DNA of 64,000 nucleotides from Haladaptatus sp. DYF46 (GTDB lineage Archaea; Halobacteriota; Halobacteria; Halobacteriales; Haladaptataceae): the NCBI RefSeq assembly GCF_021083305.1, contig NZ_JAJFAY010000006.1, forward strand, positions 1 to 64,000. The letters run 5' to 3'. The position numbers were made by a program, and so were the translations under genes. Shown here one piece after another: positions 1-9,360 of this stretch. A model generated the notes under the pieces. That model ran no database searches. It was given only the letters and a program-made list of their open reading frames with translations, and was not told where the DNA came from. The stretch's first letter is position 1, and every line of letters begins with the position of its first letter.

Positions 1-44
1 CACACACCGAGGGCACCAGCAAGGGCATTTCGTCGTGAAATCAT
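1..44 (-). CDS. N-terminus of a Tat-exported protein, cut by window edge
   Basis: Read on the minus strand from the ATG at 44-42, the sequence gives MISRRNALAGALGV before leaving the window. An SRR pair followed by a small hydrophobic stretch is the start of a twin-arginine signal, the usual export signal of haloarchaeal lipoproteins. A TATA-like box on the same strand about 28 bases upstream supports the start. Three other Tat lipoproteins in this window are ABC binding proteins, so another one is a reasonable guess, but nothing of the mature protein is visible. Confidence 0.6.
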   Translation of the reverse strand, partial: MISRRNALAGALGV

Positions 45-67
45 ACGTTGATAATTTTTGTCAAAGC

Positions 68-77
68 ATAATAAAAC
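68..77 (-). promoter_or_regulatory. TATA box of the left-edge gene
   Basis: GTTTTATTATG on the minus strand, about 28 bases before the ATG at 44. The spacing fits a leaderless archaeal transcript. Confidence 0.45.
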
Positions 78-368
78 ACTCGCTCATACCGATTTCTATG
101 CATTGAGAGCACCAGTCTCAACTTCTGTTATGGGTGGGAGGGGTGTGGGTGAATACCGCCACTCGCTCGCCGTTTTTACCGGCCCATGGCTTTGGACCCA
201 TCGAACGGCAAGTTGGGCGTGACTGGTCGAAGTGATCATACTCGGAAAAACACCACCTCATCGACGCTACCGAAACCACTGGCTCGGGTTGATTCGTACT
301 ACTTCTCGATTCCAACGTAGTGTTATTATTTATTCGGTAGACGGTGGTACACATTCAGCTGTGAAGTG

Positions 369-388
369 TTACAGTGATAGTCCTGTAA
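369..388. repeat. Palindrome TTACAG-N8-CTGTAA, copy 1 of 3
   Basis: Perfect 6-base arms around an 8-base spacer (TGATAGTC). Further copies at 33657-33676 and 47217-47236 keep both arms and the spacer length. This copy lies 158 bases past the 3' end of an IclR gene. It may be a protein-binding site or the end of a small mobile repeat. Confidence 0.55.
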
Positions 389-545
389 TGGCTTCTGAGA
401 ATTCGGAAGCCGGTGCGTCGAGCGTTCGTTTGTTACACCCAAGCCGACGATTACTGTCTTTTGAAGGAGTTCGTCGACGACGGAACGGGCGGAACCGTCC
501 CCACCGAAGCACCTCTCGGTAGCAGCGCGCGACGTGATGACGGGA

Positions 546-1364
546 CTACCCCAAACCCGGCGTGTCGGAGCTCCGATCCGACATGTTGATGTTGACCTCG
601 ATGACGTTGGCGGTGCTCGTGACCATCTCCGGAATCGTCTCCTGGAACTGCGTTCCTTTCATCCGGCTCGTCGGCCCGGAGACGCTCAACGCCCCGAGGA
701 CGTTTCCGTCGCGGTCCCTGATCGGCGCACCGACCGCGCGCAACCCCTCGATCTCCTCCTCGTCGTTGTAGGAGTAACCGCGTTCGCGCGTCTCTTCGAG
801 TTCTTCGAGAAGTTCGTCCCTGTCGGTGATGGTGTTCCGGGTTTTGGCCGGCAGGCCGTGAAAGTCGATTATCTCCGCGGTTCGTTCGGGCGAGAGTTGT
901 GACAGTATCGCCTTCCCCGTCGCCGACGGGTGCAGATAGTCGGGTTTCTGTAACTTCGACGTCTGATACTCGTCCCCGACGGCCTTCTCGCCGCGTACCT
1001 TGAGCAGGCTGATTCGAAGGCCGTGTTGCTCAGTCGAGAGGTGCGCGTACTCGTTGGTCCGTTTGGCCAACTTCTCGACCTCCTTCTTCCCCACTTTGTA
1101 GAGGACGTGCTGGTTGCGGACGAACTCGCCGAGGAGGAGGAACTGAAGACTGAGTTCGTACGCGTCGCCGTTCTTGACGACGAGCCCGGTTTGTCGAAGT
1201 GTTGCAAGATGGTTGTACATCGTGGTTTTGGAGACGTCGAGGTGGTCGACCAAGTCGTCAACGGTCGCGTTACGTAGCTCCTCCAGAGCCCGTATCACGT
1301 TCACCGCCGTCACAACGGTACTCAACGACCGTGATGGCGACCCGTTGTTCGGTAGTTTGCTCAT
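546..1364 (-). CDS. IclR family transcriptional regulator
   Basis: A 272-residue DNA-binding regulator of the haloarchaeal IclR type. An N-terminal winged helix-turn-helix (about residues 20-65, containing DVSKTTMYNHLATLR) is followed by the IclR effector domain, with its HPSATGKAIL segment near residue 145 and the ligand-pocket strand GLRAVGAPIRDRDGNVLGAL near 235. The frame is open to 1505, but the ATG at 1364 (MSKLPNNG) fits family length and places the start just behind an inverted repeat at 1375-1401. It lies downstream of two M20 hydrolases on the same strand, so those genes and the Dpp operon are the natural candidate targets. The effector is unknown. Confidence 0.88.
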   Translation of the reverse strand: MSKLPNNGSPSRSLSTVVTAVNVIRALEELRNATVDDLVDHLDVSKTTMYNHLATLRQTGLVVKNGDAYELSLQFLLLGEFVRNQHVLYKVGKKEVEKLAKRTNEYAHLSTEQHGLRISLLKVRGEKAVGDEYQTSKLQKPDYLHPSATGKAILSQLSPERTAEIIDFHGLPAKTRNTITDRDELLEELEETRERGYSYNDEEEIEGLRAVGAPIRDRDGNVLGALSVSGPTSRMKGTQFQETIPEMVTSTANVIEVNINMSDRSSDTPGLG

Positions 1365-1374
1365 ACCATCACTG

Positions 1375-1401
1375 TGCAAACGACCGTTATAGTTGTTTGC
1401 A
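1375..1401. promoter_or_regulatory. Inverted repeat, probable operator of the IclR gene
   Basis: TGCAAACGAC (1375-1384) and GTTGTTTGCA (1392-1401) form arms matching at 9 of 10 positions around a 7-base spacer. The repeat starts 11 bases before the IclR ATG and covers the AT-rich promoter, the expected place for an autorepressor site. IclR proteins usually bind such dyads; binding here is inferred. Confidence 0.5.
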
Positions 1402-1691
1402 TATGTTGCAATCTCAAGGGAGAAGGTAGTACGTGTGTTTTCGTCCGGCTCTGACTCGTCTAATCGTCCCATCACCGACCGACGGAGCTCGAGCCCCGGG
1501 GGCAAATCATCTTAGGGCGGCGTGATTTCCCGACGTTACGCGGGGGAAGTCGGAGTATTGAAATCGAACACCGACGATTGAATCCGACACATATAAAGAG
1601 AAACAAGCCAACATACCGCTTCTAGACCCCGGTTGCAACTATCTACGACGCAACGAGTCGCGTCCATCGTCGAGTGCAAGGTCCGATTCGG

Positions 1692-2945
1692 CTAGTAGTC
1701 GCTCGCCAGTTCCGCCAGCGTCGTCGCGAGTATATCGGTCGCTGCGGCGCAATCGTCCCAGTCGGTCCATTCGAGTGGATTGTGCGACAGGCCGTTCCGC
1801 GAGGGGGCAAATAGGAGCACGGTGTCGGTCACCGACGAGACGTTTGCAGTATCGTGCATCGCTGCGGAGTGCATCTTCTGTGCCCCGATATCGAGCGTTT
1901 CAGCCGCGTTCAATGCCACTTCGACACACCTGTCAGCCATCCGGCTGGGCCGCTGGTCACGGTACCGGTCGAATTCGGTTCGAACCGGAGCACGGCGTTC
2001 GAGACGCGTGAGTGACTGTCGAGCGCGGTCCGCGAGCGCGTTCATCGACTCGTATTCGACGTCGCGGATGTCCATGTGGAGTTCGACGTGCCCCGGAACG
2101 ATGTTGCGAGCGTTCGGCGCGACGTCGCACCGGCCTACCGTTCCGACGGCCGTCGGACTGGTGGAGGCGACCACTTCTTCCGCGGCGCGACGAAAGTCGA
2201 CGATGAACTCGCTCGCGGTCGTGAGCGCGTCGGACCGTTCATCCATGGGCGTCGCGCCCGCGTGGTCGGCCTCGCCGACGACTTCGACCCTGCAGTTCGT
2301 GATGCCGGTGATGGCGTCCACGACGCCGACCTGATTCCCGGCCGATTCCAACGTCGTTCCCTGTTCCACGTGCAGTTCCGCCCAGGCGGACCATTCGTCC
2401 GCGTGAACATCGTCGTCGCCCGCAAAGCCGACGTTCTGCAGGTGCGACCCGAGTGTGCGCCCCTCGTCATCAGCGAGCGACAGCGCCTCCTCGGGCGTTC
2501 GAACGCCGGCGGCGACGGACGACCCGAGCAATCCGAACGAGAACCGTGCGCCTTCCTCCTCGGTGAACGAGACGACATCGACCGGCCGTCGGAGGTCCGC
2601 GTTCGAAGCTTGCAGCGTTCGGACGGCTTCGAGCGCAGCGTAAACGCCGAGCGGCCCGTCGAAGATACCCCCCTTGGGAACGGAATCGAGGTGACTCCCG
2701 GCCGCCACGGGCGCGGCGTCGGGATCGACCCCCTCCGGCGTCCACCGCCCGACGATGTTTCCGACCGCATCGACGCGCACGGAGAGCCCGGCGTCTTCGA
2801 GCCGCGAGACGAAGAACTCCCGTGCGCGCCGGTCCGCGTCGCTTCCTGTCAGTACCGTCCGCCCGTGTCCTTCATCGACGTCGATAGCACCGAACTGGCC
2901 GTTCCGTTCGACGTCGCGACGAAGGCGTTCCTGGTCAACCTGCAT
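1692..2945 (-). CDS. M20 family Zn hydrolase, N-carbamoyl-amino-acid or allantoate amidohydrolase type
   Basis: A 417-residue member of the AmaB/HyuC/AllC branch of M20 dinuclear zinc amidohydrolases, which cut N-carbamoyl amino acids, ureidopropionate or allantoate. Metal-site motifs are present in order: GSHLDSVP (His85), GIFDGPLG (Asp96), FTEEEGARF (Glu130/131), ELHVEQG (His192) and a C-terminal GLSHNP. The lid domain carries the ADHAGATPM segment. Start ATG 2945 (MQVDQERL) is chosen because the upstream open frame is unlike the family. It is 141 bases downstream of another M20 enzyme on the same strand and near a Dpp-type transporter, which suggests use of imported amide compounds. The exact substrate cannot be told from sequence. 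Confidence 0.85.
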   Translation of the reverse strand: MQVDQERLRRDVERNGQFGAIDVDEGHGRTVLTGSDADRRAREFFVSRLEDAGLSVRVDAVGNIVGRWTPEGVDPDAAPVAAGSHLDSVPKGGIFDGPLGVYAALEAVRTLQASNADLRRPVDVVSFTEEEGARFSFGLLGSSVAAGVRTPEEALSLADDEGRTLGSHLQNVGFAGDDDVHADEWSAWAELHVEQGTTLESAGNQVGVVDAITGITNCRVEVVGEADHAGATPMDERSDALTTASEFIVDFRRAAEEVVASTSPTAVGTVGRCDVAPNARNIVPGHVELHMDIRDVEYESMNALADRARQSLTRLERRAPVRTEFDRYRDQRPSRMADRCVEVALNAAETLDIGAQKMHSAAMHDTANVSSVTDTVLLFAPSRNGLSHNPLEWTDWDDCAAATDILATTLAELASDY

Positions 2946-3086
2946 ACCTCCGCTCAATCGAAATGAGGGGTAATAAACGCAGTGTATCGTCCGGATAACT
3001 ACCGGTAGCGCCGTCGAGTCGATGGCCGCCCTACCGACGGCGCGGCCGCTCTGAACCCAGCGGCGAATCACGTCCGAGTGCAGCGA

Positions 3087-4355
3087 TCAGAGCGTTCGAA
3101 CGGTACGAGCGACGACGTCAACCCCGATAGCGAGGGAATCCTCGTCGATATCGAATCGCGCCGTGTGGTGGCCGTGCGGGTTGCTCGCGCCGATGCCGAC
3201 GTAGGTCGCTTCACCGCCGTTCTCCTGCACGCGACGGATGAGGTACGACGCGTCCTCGCTCCCGCCCATGTCGGCGCGTTCGACGACGGTGGAGACGGTG
3301 TCGACGTCGGCCACCGCGGCCGTGACGGCCTCGATCATCGAATCGTCGGCCGTAAACGTCGTCGTCTTCCCGTAGAGGCCGGTTCGAAGTTCCACGTCGT
3401 GCATTCCGGCCGCATGTTCGACGACGCGACGCGCTTTCTCCAACATGTAGTCGTTCAGGTCCGCCGAGCCGCCGCGAACCTCGACGCGCATCCGGACCTC
3501 CTCGGCGACTATGTTCTGCGGATTCGGCGAGTGGACCTTCCCGACGTTGATCCGGGTCGCGCCGTCGGAGTGGCGAGGGATGGCGTAGAGGTTCTGAATC
3601 GCCGTCGTCGCGGCCTGTAACGCGTTGCGTCCCTCGTTCGGCGCGTTCCCCGCGTGACTCGGGGCACCCTCGAACGTCACGTCGAGTTTCGCGTTCGACA
3701 GCGGGTTCTCGTACGCCGCGACGACCATTCCCGTCTCGTTACCGAGTCCGAGGTGAAGCGCGAGGAAGTATTCGACGTCGTCGAGGTGGTCGGTCTCGCT
3801 CATCGGTTTACCACCCCGCCCGCCCTCCTCCGCGGGTTGGAAGAACAGTTTCAACGTCCCGTCGAAACCGCCGTTCTCGTCGAATTCGCGTGCGATACCG
3901 AGACCGATGGCCGTATGGCCGTCGTGGCCACACGCGTGCATTTCGTTCGGATGGGTGCTCCCGAACCCGTCGCGGGCGGGGCGGTGGTCGTCGTCGGTAG
4001 CCTCGCTGCGTTCCAGCGCGTCCATGTCGACTCGGACACCGACGGTCGGTCCCGACCCGTCTCCGTACGACTTCTCGGCGACGAGTCCGGTGATATCGTC
4101 CATTCGATCGATGAACGACTCCGGTGCACCCTCCTCACGGGCGCGAGCGACCGCGTTCGCGATGTCGGCCTCGTCCGGAACGCCGAGACGGGCGTCCTCG
4201 GCGACGGCGTCCGTACCGAGGTGAAGGGTGTAGTCGCGTTCGTCGAGTTCGTGTGCGATGAGCGCAGTCGTACGGAACTCCTTCCAACCGGATTCGGGAT
4301 TTTTGTGCAGGTCTCTGCGTAGCTCTCGTAGGGTGAGCGGTCTGGCATCTGCCAT
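3087..4355 (-). CDS. M20D amidohydrolase (N-acyl-amino-acid / aminobenzoyl-glutamate type)
   Basis: A 422-residue M20D metallopeptidase-like amidohydrolase, the family of hippurate, indole-acetyl-amino acid and p-aminobenzoyl-glutamate hydrolases. Visible motifs: VDMDALE (about 109-115), MHACGHDGHTA (139-149, metal ligands), QPAEEGGRG (173-181) and ALHLGLG (His201). An insertion of roughly 45 residues (about 50-97) precedes the first metal motif. The ATG at 4355 is preferred: it lies about 27 bases after a TATA-like box, and upstream residues look non-coding. It is divergent from the Dpp operon across 164 bases, suggesting that hydrolase and transporter share control. Confidence 0.87.
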   Translation of the reverse strand: MADARPLTLRELRRDLHKNPESGWKEFRTTALIAHELDERDYTLHLGTDAVAEDARLGVPDEADIANAVARAREEGAPESFIDRMDDITGLVAEKSYGDGSGPTVGVRVDMDALERSEATDDDHRPARDGFGSTHPNEMHACGHDGHTAIGLGIAREFDENGGFDGTLKLFFQPAEEGGRGGKPMSETDHLDDVEYFLALHLGLGNETGMVVAAYENPLSNAKLDVTFEGAPSHAGNAPNEGRNALQAATTAIQNLYAIPRHSDGATRINVGKVHSPNPQNIVAEEVRMRVEVRGGSADLNDYMLEKARRVVEHAAGMHDVELRTGLYGKTTTFTADDSMIEAVTAAVADVDTVSTVVERADMGGSEDASYLIRRVQENGGEATYVGIGASNPHGHHTARFDIDEDSLAIGVDVVARTVRTL

Positions 4356-4377
4356 GGCCCTACAACAAAGTTCGACT

Positions 4378-4386
4378 ATTAAACTG
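4378..4386 (-). promoter_or_regulatory. TATA-like box of the M20D gene
   Basis: GTTTAATAG on the minus strand, about 27 bases before the ATG at 4355, consistent with a leaderless promoter. Confidence 0.4.
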
Positions 4387-4447
4387 CTATGGGACAGGTA
4401 ATCGTAACGAAACGTATCGAAACGAGGCCGTGCCGCCAACAAAACAA

Positions 4448-4455
4448 TTATATAA
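4448..4455 (+). promoter_or_regulatory. TATA box of the Dpp-type operon
   Basis: TTATATAA lies about 70 bases before the binding-protein ATG, giving an expected leader of some 40 bases. A short inverted repeat (CACAC-N6-GTGTG, 4481-4496) sits inside that leader and could be a regulatory site. Confidence 0.5.
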
Positions 4456-4519
4456 TCTATCTCCATGTGCTAAGATAGACCACACCAAAATGTGTGAATC
4501 GAAGTAGGTATACGTAGAC

Positions 4520-6259
4520 ATGAAAGAAGATGACATAATCGAATACAACCTGAATAGACGGCAGTTCGTCGGCGTCGCCGGCGTGCTGGCCGGGACTGCG
4601 CTCGCGGGATGTTCCGGAAAGTCGGACGACGGCGATGACAGCGGCGGAGACGGCAACGGCAACGGTGGCGGCGGCGGTGGCGGAAACGGCAAGAAGACGC
4701 GGTTGAACGTCGCCATCTCCGCGGAAGTGTGGAACTTCGATCCCGCGCTCTGGACGGACACCGCAACGAGTACCGTCGGCGGCCTCATCTTCGACGAGGT
4801 CATCGAACTGACGCCCGACGAGAAGCTGAAGCCGGGACTCGTGACGGAAGTGCCGGAACCGAAGAACGGCGGAAAGGCGTTCGAGTACACGCTCCGCGAC
4901 GGAATCACGTTCCACAACGGCGACGACGTGACCGTCGAGGATTTCAAATACTCCGTCGATTGGATTCTGAACCCCGAGAACAACTCCCCCATCAAGAGCC
5001 GCATGCCGTTCGTGGAGAGCAGCGAAATCGTCGGCGACCGGACCCTCCGGCTGAACACGTCGAAGCCCTTCGGGACGCTCAACTGGTGGCTCACACGGAG
5101 TCTGGAAGGAATCGTCCCGAAGGATTCGCGCGGCGAGACGCAGGACGGGAAGGGGCCGAGCGGCCTCGCGACGAAACTGACGAACGATCCGAGCGGTGCG
5201 GGGACCGGCCCGTACGAGTTCGTCGAGTGGAAGAGCGGAAGTCACGTTCTGTTGAAGAAAAACGAGAACTACTGGATGGACGGCATCCCGTCGGTCGATG
5301 AAATCAAGTTCGACTTCATCGGGGAGAACTCCACGCGCCTCGCCAACCTCCGCTCCGGCACGATAGACCTCACGAACAAGGTTCCGCCGAAGGATTTCGA
5401 GGGGCTGAAGGGCCAGCCGGACATAACGGCGGAATCGGTTCCCGGAAACCTCACGCAGGTGCTCTATGTGAACCTCATGGAAGCGGAGGGCAACCCGATG
5501 AGCAACGTCAACAACCGGCGGGCGGTGCTCTATGGCATCGACGGCGACGAGATTCTGGACGAAATCTTCCAAGGACAGGGCGTCGTCCAGAAAGGTCCGT
5601 GGTACCCCGACAGCGAGTGGACGTCGCCGAAGCTCAAGGACATGAAGCTCTACGACCCCGACAAAGCACGCTCGGAACTCGAAAAGGCGGGCAATCCCGA
5701 CGGCTTCGAGATGGACATCATCGCCACCAAGGGCTCGTGGTTCAAGGACGAAGCCGTCGTCATCCAGAATCAGCTGTCCAACATCGGCATCGATGTGAAC
5801 GTCACCGCCGTGGACAAGTCGACCCTGTTGAACGAGGTTTACAGCACGAACAAGTGGCACGCCGCCATGGAAGACTGGGGACAGTCGATTCCGGTCGTGA
5901 CGTCGTGGCTGGAGGCAGGCTACGCGAACAACAACCACAACCACAACAACTGGCACCACCAAGCGGACGACCTGATGGACATCTACGCCCCGAGCGGGCC
6001 TGAACCACCAGCGGACGCCAAGGGAGATTACTCGAACGGACACGAGTGGTACGTCGCACAGTTGCGCGAAGCGCAGGCCGCGACGGACGAAAAGACCCAG
6101 AAAGAGATCGTCTACCGTCTCCAGGAGTATCTCGTCGAACACGCGATTCAGATCGACATCGCGTACGTGAACAAGCTCGAGGCGTGGAACAACTCGGTCA
6201 AGAACTACGATATCGGCACGTTCGTCGACAAGTACCGGGACATCGAGATCGGTGAGTAA
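4520..6259 (+). CDS. Peptide-type ABC transporter substrate-binding lipoprotein (SBP family 5)
   Basis: A 579-residue extracytoplasmic binding protein of the DppA/OppA family. The N-terminus has a Tat motif (NRRQFVGVAG, Arg13-Arg14) and a lipobox ending at Cys31 (LAGC), then a Gly/Asp-rich linker, so it is predicted to be exported folded and lipid-anchored. The body shows the SBP_5 pattern, with NFDPALW near the start, FEYTLRDGITFHNGDDVT near residue 120, and a C-terminal QIDIAYVNKLEAWNNSVKNY. It heads an operon with both permeases and both ATPases. Ligands may be peptides, but this family also binds sugars, nickel and opines, and the nearby amidohydrolases leave the choice open. Confidence 0.9.
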   Translation: MKEDDIIEYNLNRRQFVGVAGVLAGTALAGCSGKSDDGDDSGGDGNGNGGGGGGGNGKKTRLNVAISAEVWNFDPALWTDTATSTVGGLIFDEVIELTPDEKLKPGLVTEVPEPKNGGKAFEYTLRDGITFHNGDDVTVEDFKYSVDWILNPENNSPIKSRMPFVESSEIVGDRTLRLNTSKPFGTLNWWLTRSLEGIVPKDSRGETQDGKGPSGLATKLTNDPSGAGTGPYEFVEWKSGSHVLLKKNENYWMDGIPSVDEIKFDFIGENSTRLANLRSGTIDLTNKVPPKDFEGLKGQPDITAESVPGNLTQVLYVNLMEAEGNPMSNVNNRRAVLYGIDGDEILDEIFQGQGVVQKGPWYPDSEWTSPKLKDMKLYDPDKARSELEKAGNPDGFEMDIIATKGSWFKDEAVVIQNQLSNIGIDVNVTAVDKSTLLNEVYSTNKWHAAMEDWGQSIPVVTSWLEAGYANNNHNHNNWHHQADDLMDIYAPSGPEPPADAKGDYSNGHEWYVAQLREAQAATDEKTQKEIVYRLQEYLVEHAIQIDIAYVNKLEAWNNSVKNYDIGTFVDKYRDIEIGE

Positions 6260-6338
6260 ACGGATATAATCATGGAATTCGATCCAGAGGGAGTGAACGA
6301 ATGAGTCTATGTAGAACCGCTTCGGTGGTGATCGGGCG

Positions 6339-7307
6339 ATGAGCATGGGACGCTACGTCGCAAAACGCCTGCTGCTGACGATACCAGTACTGCTCGGTGT
6401 CAGCGTCGTGGTGTTCGCGCTGGTTCACCTCGCACCGGGTGGCCCCGTCCGCGTGATGCTCGGGCCGCTCCAAGACGAAAAGCTCGTCAGCCAAATTCGA
6501 CACGACATGGGGTTGGACCAACCGGTGTACGTCCAGTACGGGCTCTGGATGGCCGATGCCATACAGGGCGACCTAGGAACGTCGTGGACCGTCCAACAGG
6601 GGGCACCAGTGACGGACATCATCGTGGAGCGACTGCCGCTGACGATCGAACTCTCGATACTCAGCATGATAATGGCGATACTCATCGCCATTCCCACCGG
6701 CATCATCAGTGCCGTGCGCCAGGACCGGATCGAGGACCACGCGGCGCGTATCGCCGCGTTGACCGGTATCTCCATCCCCGATTTCTGGCTGGGGATCATC
6801 CTCATCATGGTGTTCGCGGTTCAGTTCTCGTTCCCGTGGGCGACGGGCGGTTGGACGCCGCCGTGGGTCGACCCGGTGGCGAACCTCCAGCAACTGACGT
6901 TGCCAGTGATTACGCTCGGGACGGCATACTCCGCGCTCATCGCGCGGATGATGCGCTCGGAGATGCTCGACACGCTCAGCCAAGATTACATCAAGACGGC
7001 GAAAGCAATGGGTATCAGCAGCCGCGAAGTGATACTGAAAGACGCCACAAAGAACGCACTCATCCCGGTCGTCACCGTCATCGGCGTCGGCCTAGGACAG
7101 CTGATGAACGGGGCGATTCTGACGGAGACCGTATTTAATCTCCCGGGAATCGGGAAGCTCCTGATACTCGCCATCGACCGGCGGGATTACCGCATCATTC
7201 AGGCGCTCATCCTGTTCATCTCGATGGTGTTCGTCTTCGCGAACCTCGCGGTCGACGTACTCTACGCCTACCTCGACCCCAGAATCCGATACGGCGGGAG
7301 GAACTAA
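6339..7307 (+). CDS. dppB: ABC transporter permease, DppB type
   Basis: A 322-residue inner permease of a peptide/nickel-class importer. The N-terminus, MSMGRYVAKRLLLTIPVLLG, starts directly in the first membrane helix. About six helices follow, and the cytoplasmic EAA loop (DYIKTAKAMGISSREVILKDA, about residues 218-238) contacts the ATPases. The segment FNLPGIGKLLILAIDRRDYRIIQ is typical of DppB. The gap to the binding protein is 79 bases; the next gene starts 2 bases after the stop. An in-frame ATG two codons downstream (6345) is an alternative start. Confidence 0.93.
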   Translation: MSMGRYVAKRLLLTIPVLLGVSVVVFALVHLAPGGPVRVMLGPLQDEKLVSQIRHDMGLDQPVYVQYGLWMADAIQGDLGTSWTVQQGAPVTDIIVERLPLTIELSILSMIMAILIAIPTGIISAVRQDRIEDHAARIAALTGISIPDFWLGIILIMVFAVQFSFPWATGGWTPPWVDPVANLQQLTLPVITLGTAYSALIARMMRSEMLDTLSQDYIKTAKAMGISSREVILKDATKNALIPVVTVIGVGLGQLMNGAILTETVFNLPGIGKLLILAIDRRDYRIIQALILFISMVFVFANLAVDVLYAYLDPRIRYGGRN

Positions 7308-7309
7308 CG

Positions 7310-8320
7310 ATGGCAACGAAAGACCACGCAGAGGCGGACGAGTTCGACGCTGAGTCGGCCCCCGGGACGCATCACTCGCAGCTCCAGATGTTCTGGAAGG
7401 AGTTCCGGCGCAACAAGCTATCGCTGATCGGCGGTGGGATAATCGGCACGATGGTTCTCCTCGCGCTGTTCGCACCCTACGTCGCCCCGCACGACCCAAC
7501 CGCACAGTTCGAGGCACCCGAGGGCGAACACAACCCGATGCCGATGGGCGCCGAAATGATAGTCGAAAACGAGAACGGCGAGGCGGTCGGATCGATGACC
7601 GCCTACCTCGGAACTGACCATCACGGCCGCGATATCCTCTCGCGCATCCTCTACGGCTTGCGCACACTGATGACGGTGTCGCTCGGCGTCGTCTTCTTCG
7701 CCATGCTCATCGGCGTGAGCGCGGGTGCGATAGCTGGCTACTACCGGAACACGTGGATCGACGAGATCATCATGCGGTTCATGGACATCCTCTTTTCGTT
7801 CCCGAGCCTCATCCTCGCCATCGCGGTGCTGGGCGTACTGGGCGTCGGGGAGACGGAATACGCGTCGTTCGTGCTTCCGAACTTGGTGAAGATAATCATC
7901 GTCATCGGCGTCGTCTACATTCCGAGTTTCGCCCGCGTCATGCGCGGCTCCGTGCTCAAGGAGATGGAAGAGGATTACATCGACGCCGCCAAGGCGCTCG
8001 GAGCGAGCGACCGACACATCCTCCTGAAGGACATCGCCGTGAACACGCTGCCGACCGTGGTCGTTCAGGGCACGTTGTACATGGGGACGGCCGTGCTGGC
8101 GAGCGCCGCGCTGTCGTTTCTCGGCCTCGGTATCCAGCCCCCGAAGGCGAGTCTCGGGTTGATGCTGTCGAACGCGCGAGGCTACCTCTACAGCGGCGAG
8201 TGGTGGTACTCGGTGTTCCCGGGCGCGGTCATCGTGCTCACCATCCTCGGGTTCAACCTGCTCGGTGACGGGCTACGCGATGCACTCGATCCGCGGTACA
8301 CGGAGGAAACGAGAGAATGA
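7310..8320 (+). CDS. dppC: ABC transporter permease, DppC type
   Basis: A 336-residue partner permease. A cytoplasmic N-terminus of about 35 residues (with [14 protein letters not shown] entering the first helix) is followed by an external segment containing the DppC hallmark [18 protein letters not shown] (about residues 100-117) and five further helices. The EAA loop [20 protein letters not shown] is present, as is the C-terminal [13 protein letters not shown] signature. Its TGA overlaps the next ATG by four bases, so the two products are translationally coupled. Confidence 0.93.
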   Translation: MATKDHAEADEFDAESAPGTHHSQLQMFWKEFRRNKLSLIGGGIIGTMVLLALFAPYVAPHDPTAQFEAPEGEHNPMPMGAEMIVENENGEAVGSMTAYLGTDHHGRDILSRILYGLRTLMTVSLGVVFFAMLIGVSAGAIAGYYRNTWIDEIIMRFMDILFSFPSLILAIAVLGVLGVGETEYASFVLPNLVKIIIVIGVVYIPSFARVMRGSVLKEMEEDYIDAAKALGASDRHILLKDIAVNTLPTVVVQGTLYMGTAVLASAALSFLGLGIQPPKASLGLMLSNARGYLYSGEWWYSVFPGAVIVLTILGFNLLGDGLRDALDPRYTEETRE

Positions 8321-9360
8321 GCGACCCGATTCTGTCGGTTCGCGATCTCGTCACGCGGTTCTACACGGACGAAGGGACGGTGAAAGCCGTCGACGGCTCC
8401 TCGTTTGACCTCCACGAGGGCGAAACCCTCGGCATCGTCGGCGAGAGCGGGTCCGGAAAGAGCGTTACCGCGCTCTCCGTGATGCAACTCGTCGACGAAC
8501 CCGGACGCATCGAACGGGGAAGCGTCCTCTACGACGGCGACGACCTGTTGGACAAGAGCGAAGCCGAGATGCGCGCGATACGGGGCAACGAGATATCGAT
8601 GATGTTCCAGGACCCGATGACGAGCCTGAACCCGGTGTTCACCATCGGCCAACAGATCAGCCGCGTCATCCTGCGACATCAGGACGTTTCGAAGCGAGAA
8701 GCGCGCGAGCGCACCGTCTCGCTCATGAAAGACGTGGGGATTCCGGAACCGGAGGCCCGCGTCGACAGCTATCCGCACCAGTTTTCGGGCGGGATGCGCC
8801 AGCGCGCACTGCTCGCGATGGCGATCTCGTGCGAACCGGACGTGCTCATCGCGGACGAACCGACGACGGCACTCGACGTGACCATCGAGGCACAGATCTT
8901 CGAAGTGCTCGACGACCTTCAGGAAAAGTACGGCATGAGCATCATCCTCATCACGCACGATCTCGGCGTCGTCGCCGGCACCTGCGACCGCGTCGCGGTC
9001 GCGTACGGCGGTCGCATCGTCGAACGCGCGAGCGTGGACGACCTCTTCGAGAATCCGCGCCACCCCTACACGCGCGGGTTGATGCGTTCGCTGCCGACGC
9101 TGCGGGGAGAACTGGACCGGTTGGTCCCGGTCAAAGGCGACGTGCCGAACCTCGCCGCCCTGCCGTCGGGGTGTTCGTTCCATCCGCGATGTCCGCACGC
9201 GACGGACGCGTGTCGCGAGTACGACCCGGAACTGCGGTCGGTCGAACCGAATCGCGAGGCCGCCTGTATCCACGCCCGTGGATACGGCCCGACATCGAAC
9301 GAGACGGAAACCGGTCCGCGTACCGAAACCGCGGCCGATGGAGGAGTAATCGATGACTGA
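8317..9360 (+). CDS. dppD: ABC transporter ATPase, DppD type
   Basis: A 347-residue ATPase. Walker A GESGSGKS lies near residues 43-50, then a Q-loop, the signature FSGGMRQR, Walker [14 protein letters not shown] and the H-loop LITHDLGVV. The C-terminal oligopeptide/dipeptide extension carries the cysteine-rich [14 protein letters not shown] motif. It forms a heterodimer with the next gene product to power DppBC. Start ATG overlaps the permease stop, and its own stop overlaps the next start by eight bases. Confidence 0.93.
   Translation: MSDPILSVRDLVTRFYTDEGTVKAVDGSSFDLHEGETLGIVGESGSGKSVTALSVMQLVDEPGRIERGSVLYDGDDLLDKSEAEMRAIRGNEISMMFQDPMTSLNPVFTIGQQISRVILRHQDVSKREARERTVSLMKDVGIPEPEARVDSYPHQFSGGMRQRALLAMAISCEPDVLIADEPTTALDVTIEAQIFEVLDDLQEKYGMSIILITHDLGVVAGTCDRVAVAYGGRIVERASVDDLFENPRHPYTRGLMRSLPTLRGELDRLVPVKGDVPNLAALPSGCSFHPRCPHATDACREYDPELRSVEPNREAACIHARGYGPTSNETETGPRTETAADGGVIDD

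Larger units (their letters stand above)
45..545. other. Intergenic region, 501 bases
   Basis: Lies between the left-edge Tat protein (leftward) and the 3' end of the IclR gene. Open frames here are basic and have no recognisable domain. It contains the promoter of the leftward gene and one copy of the TTACAG-N8-CTGTAA palindrome at 369-388. No other gene seen. Confidence 0.6.

Noticed and set aside
232..522. 96-codon frame near the left edge
   Set aside because: Basic, no domain, covers the palindrome; the real signal on the left edge is the Tat start on the other strand.
4457..6346. A 629-codon minus-strand frame opposite the Dpp binding protein
   Set aside because: It mirrors the real gene on the other strand, a usual effect of high GC third positions; it has no recognisable domain and is Val/Arg-rich.
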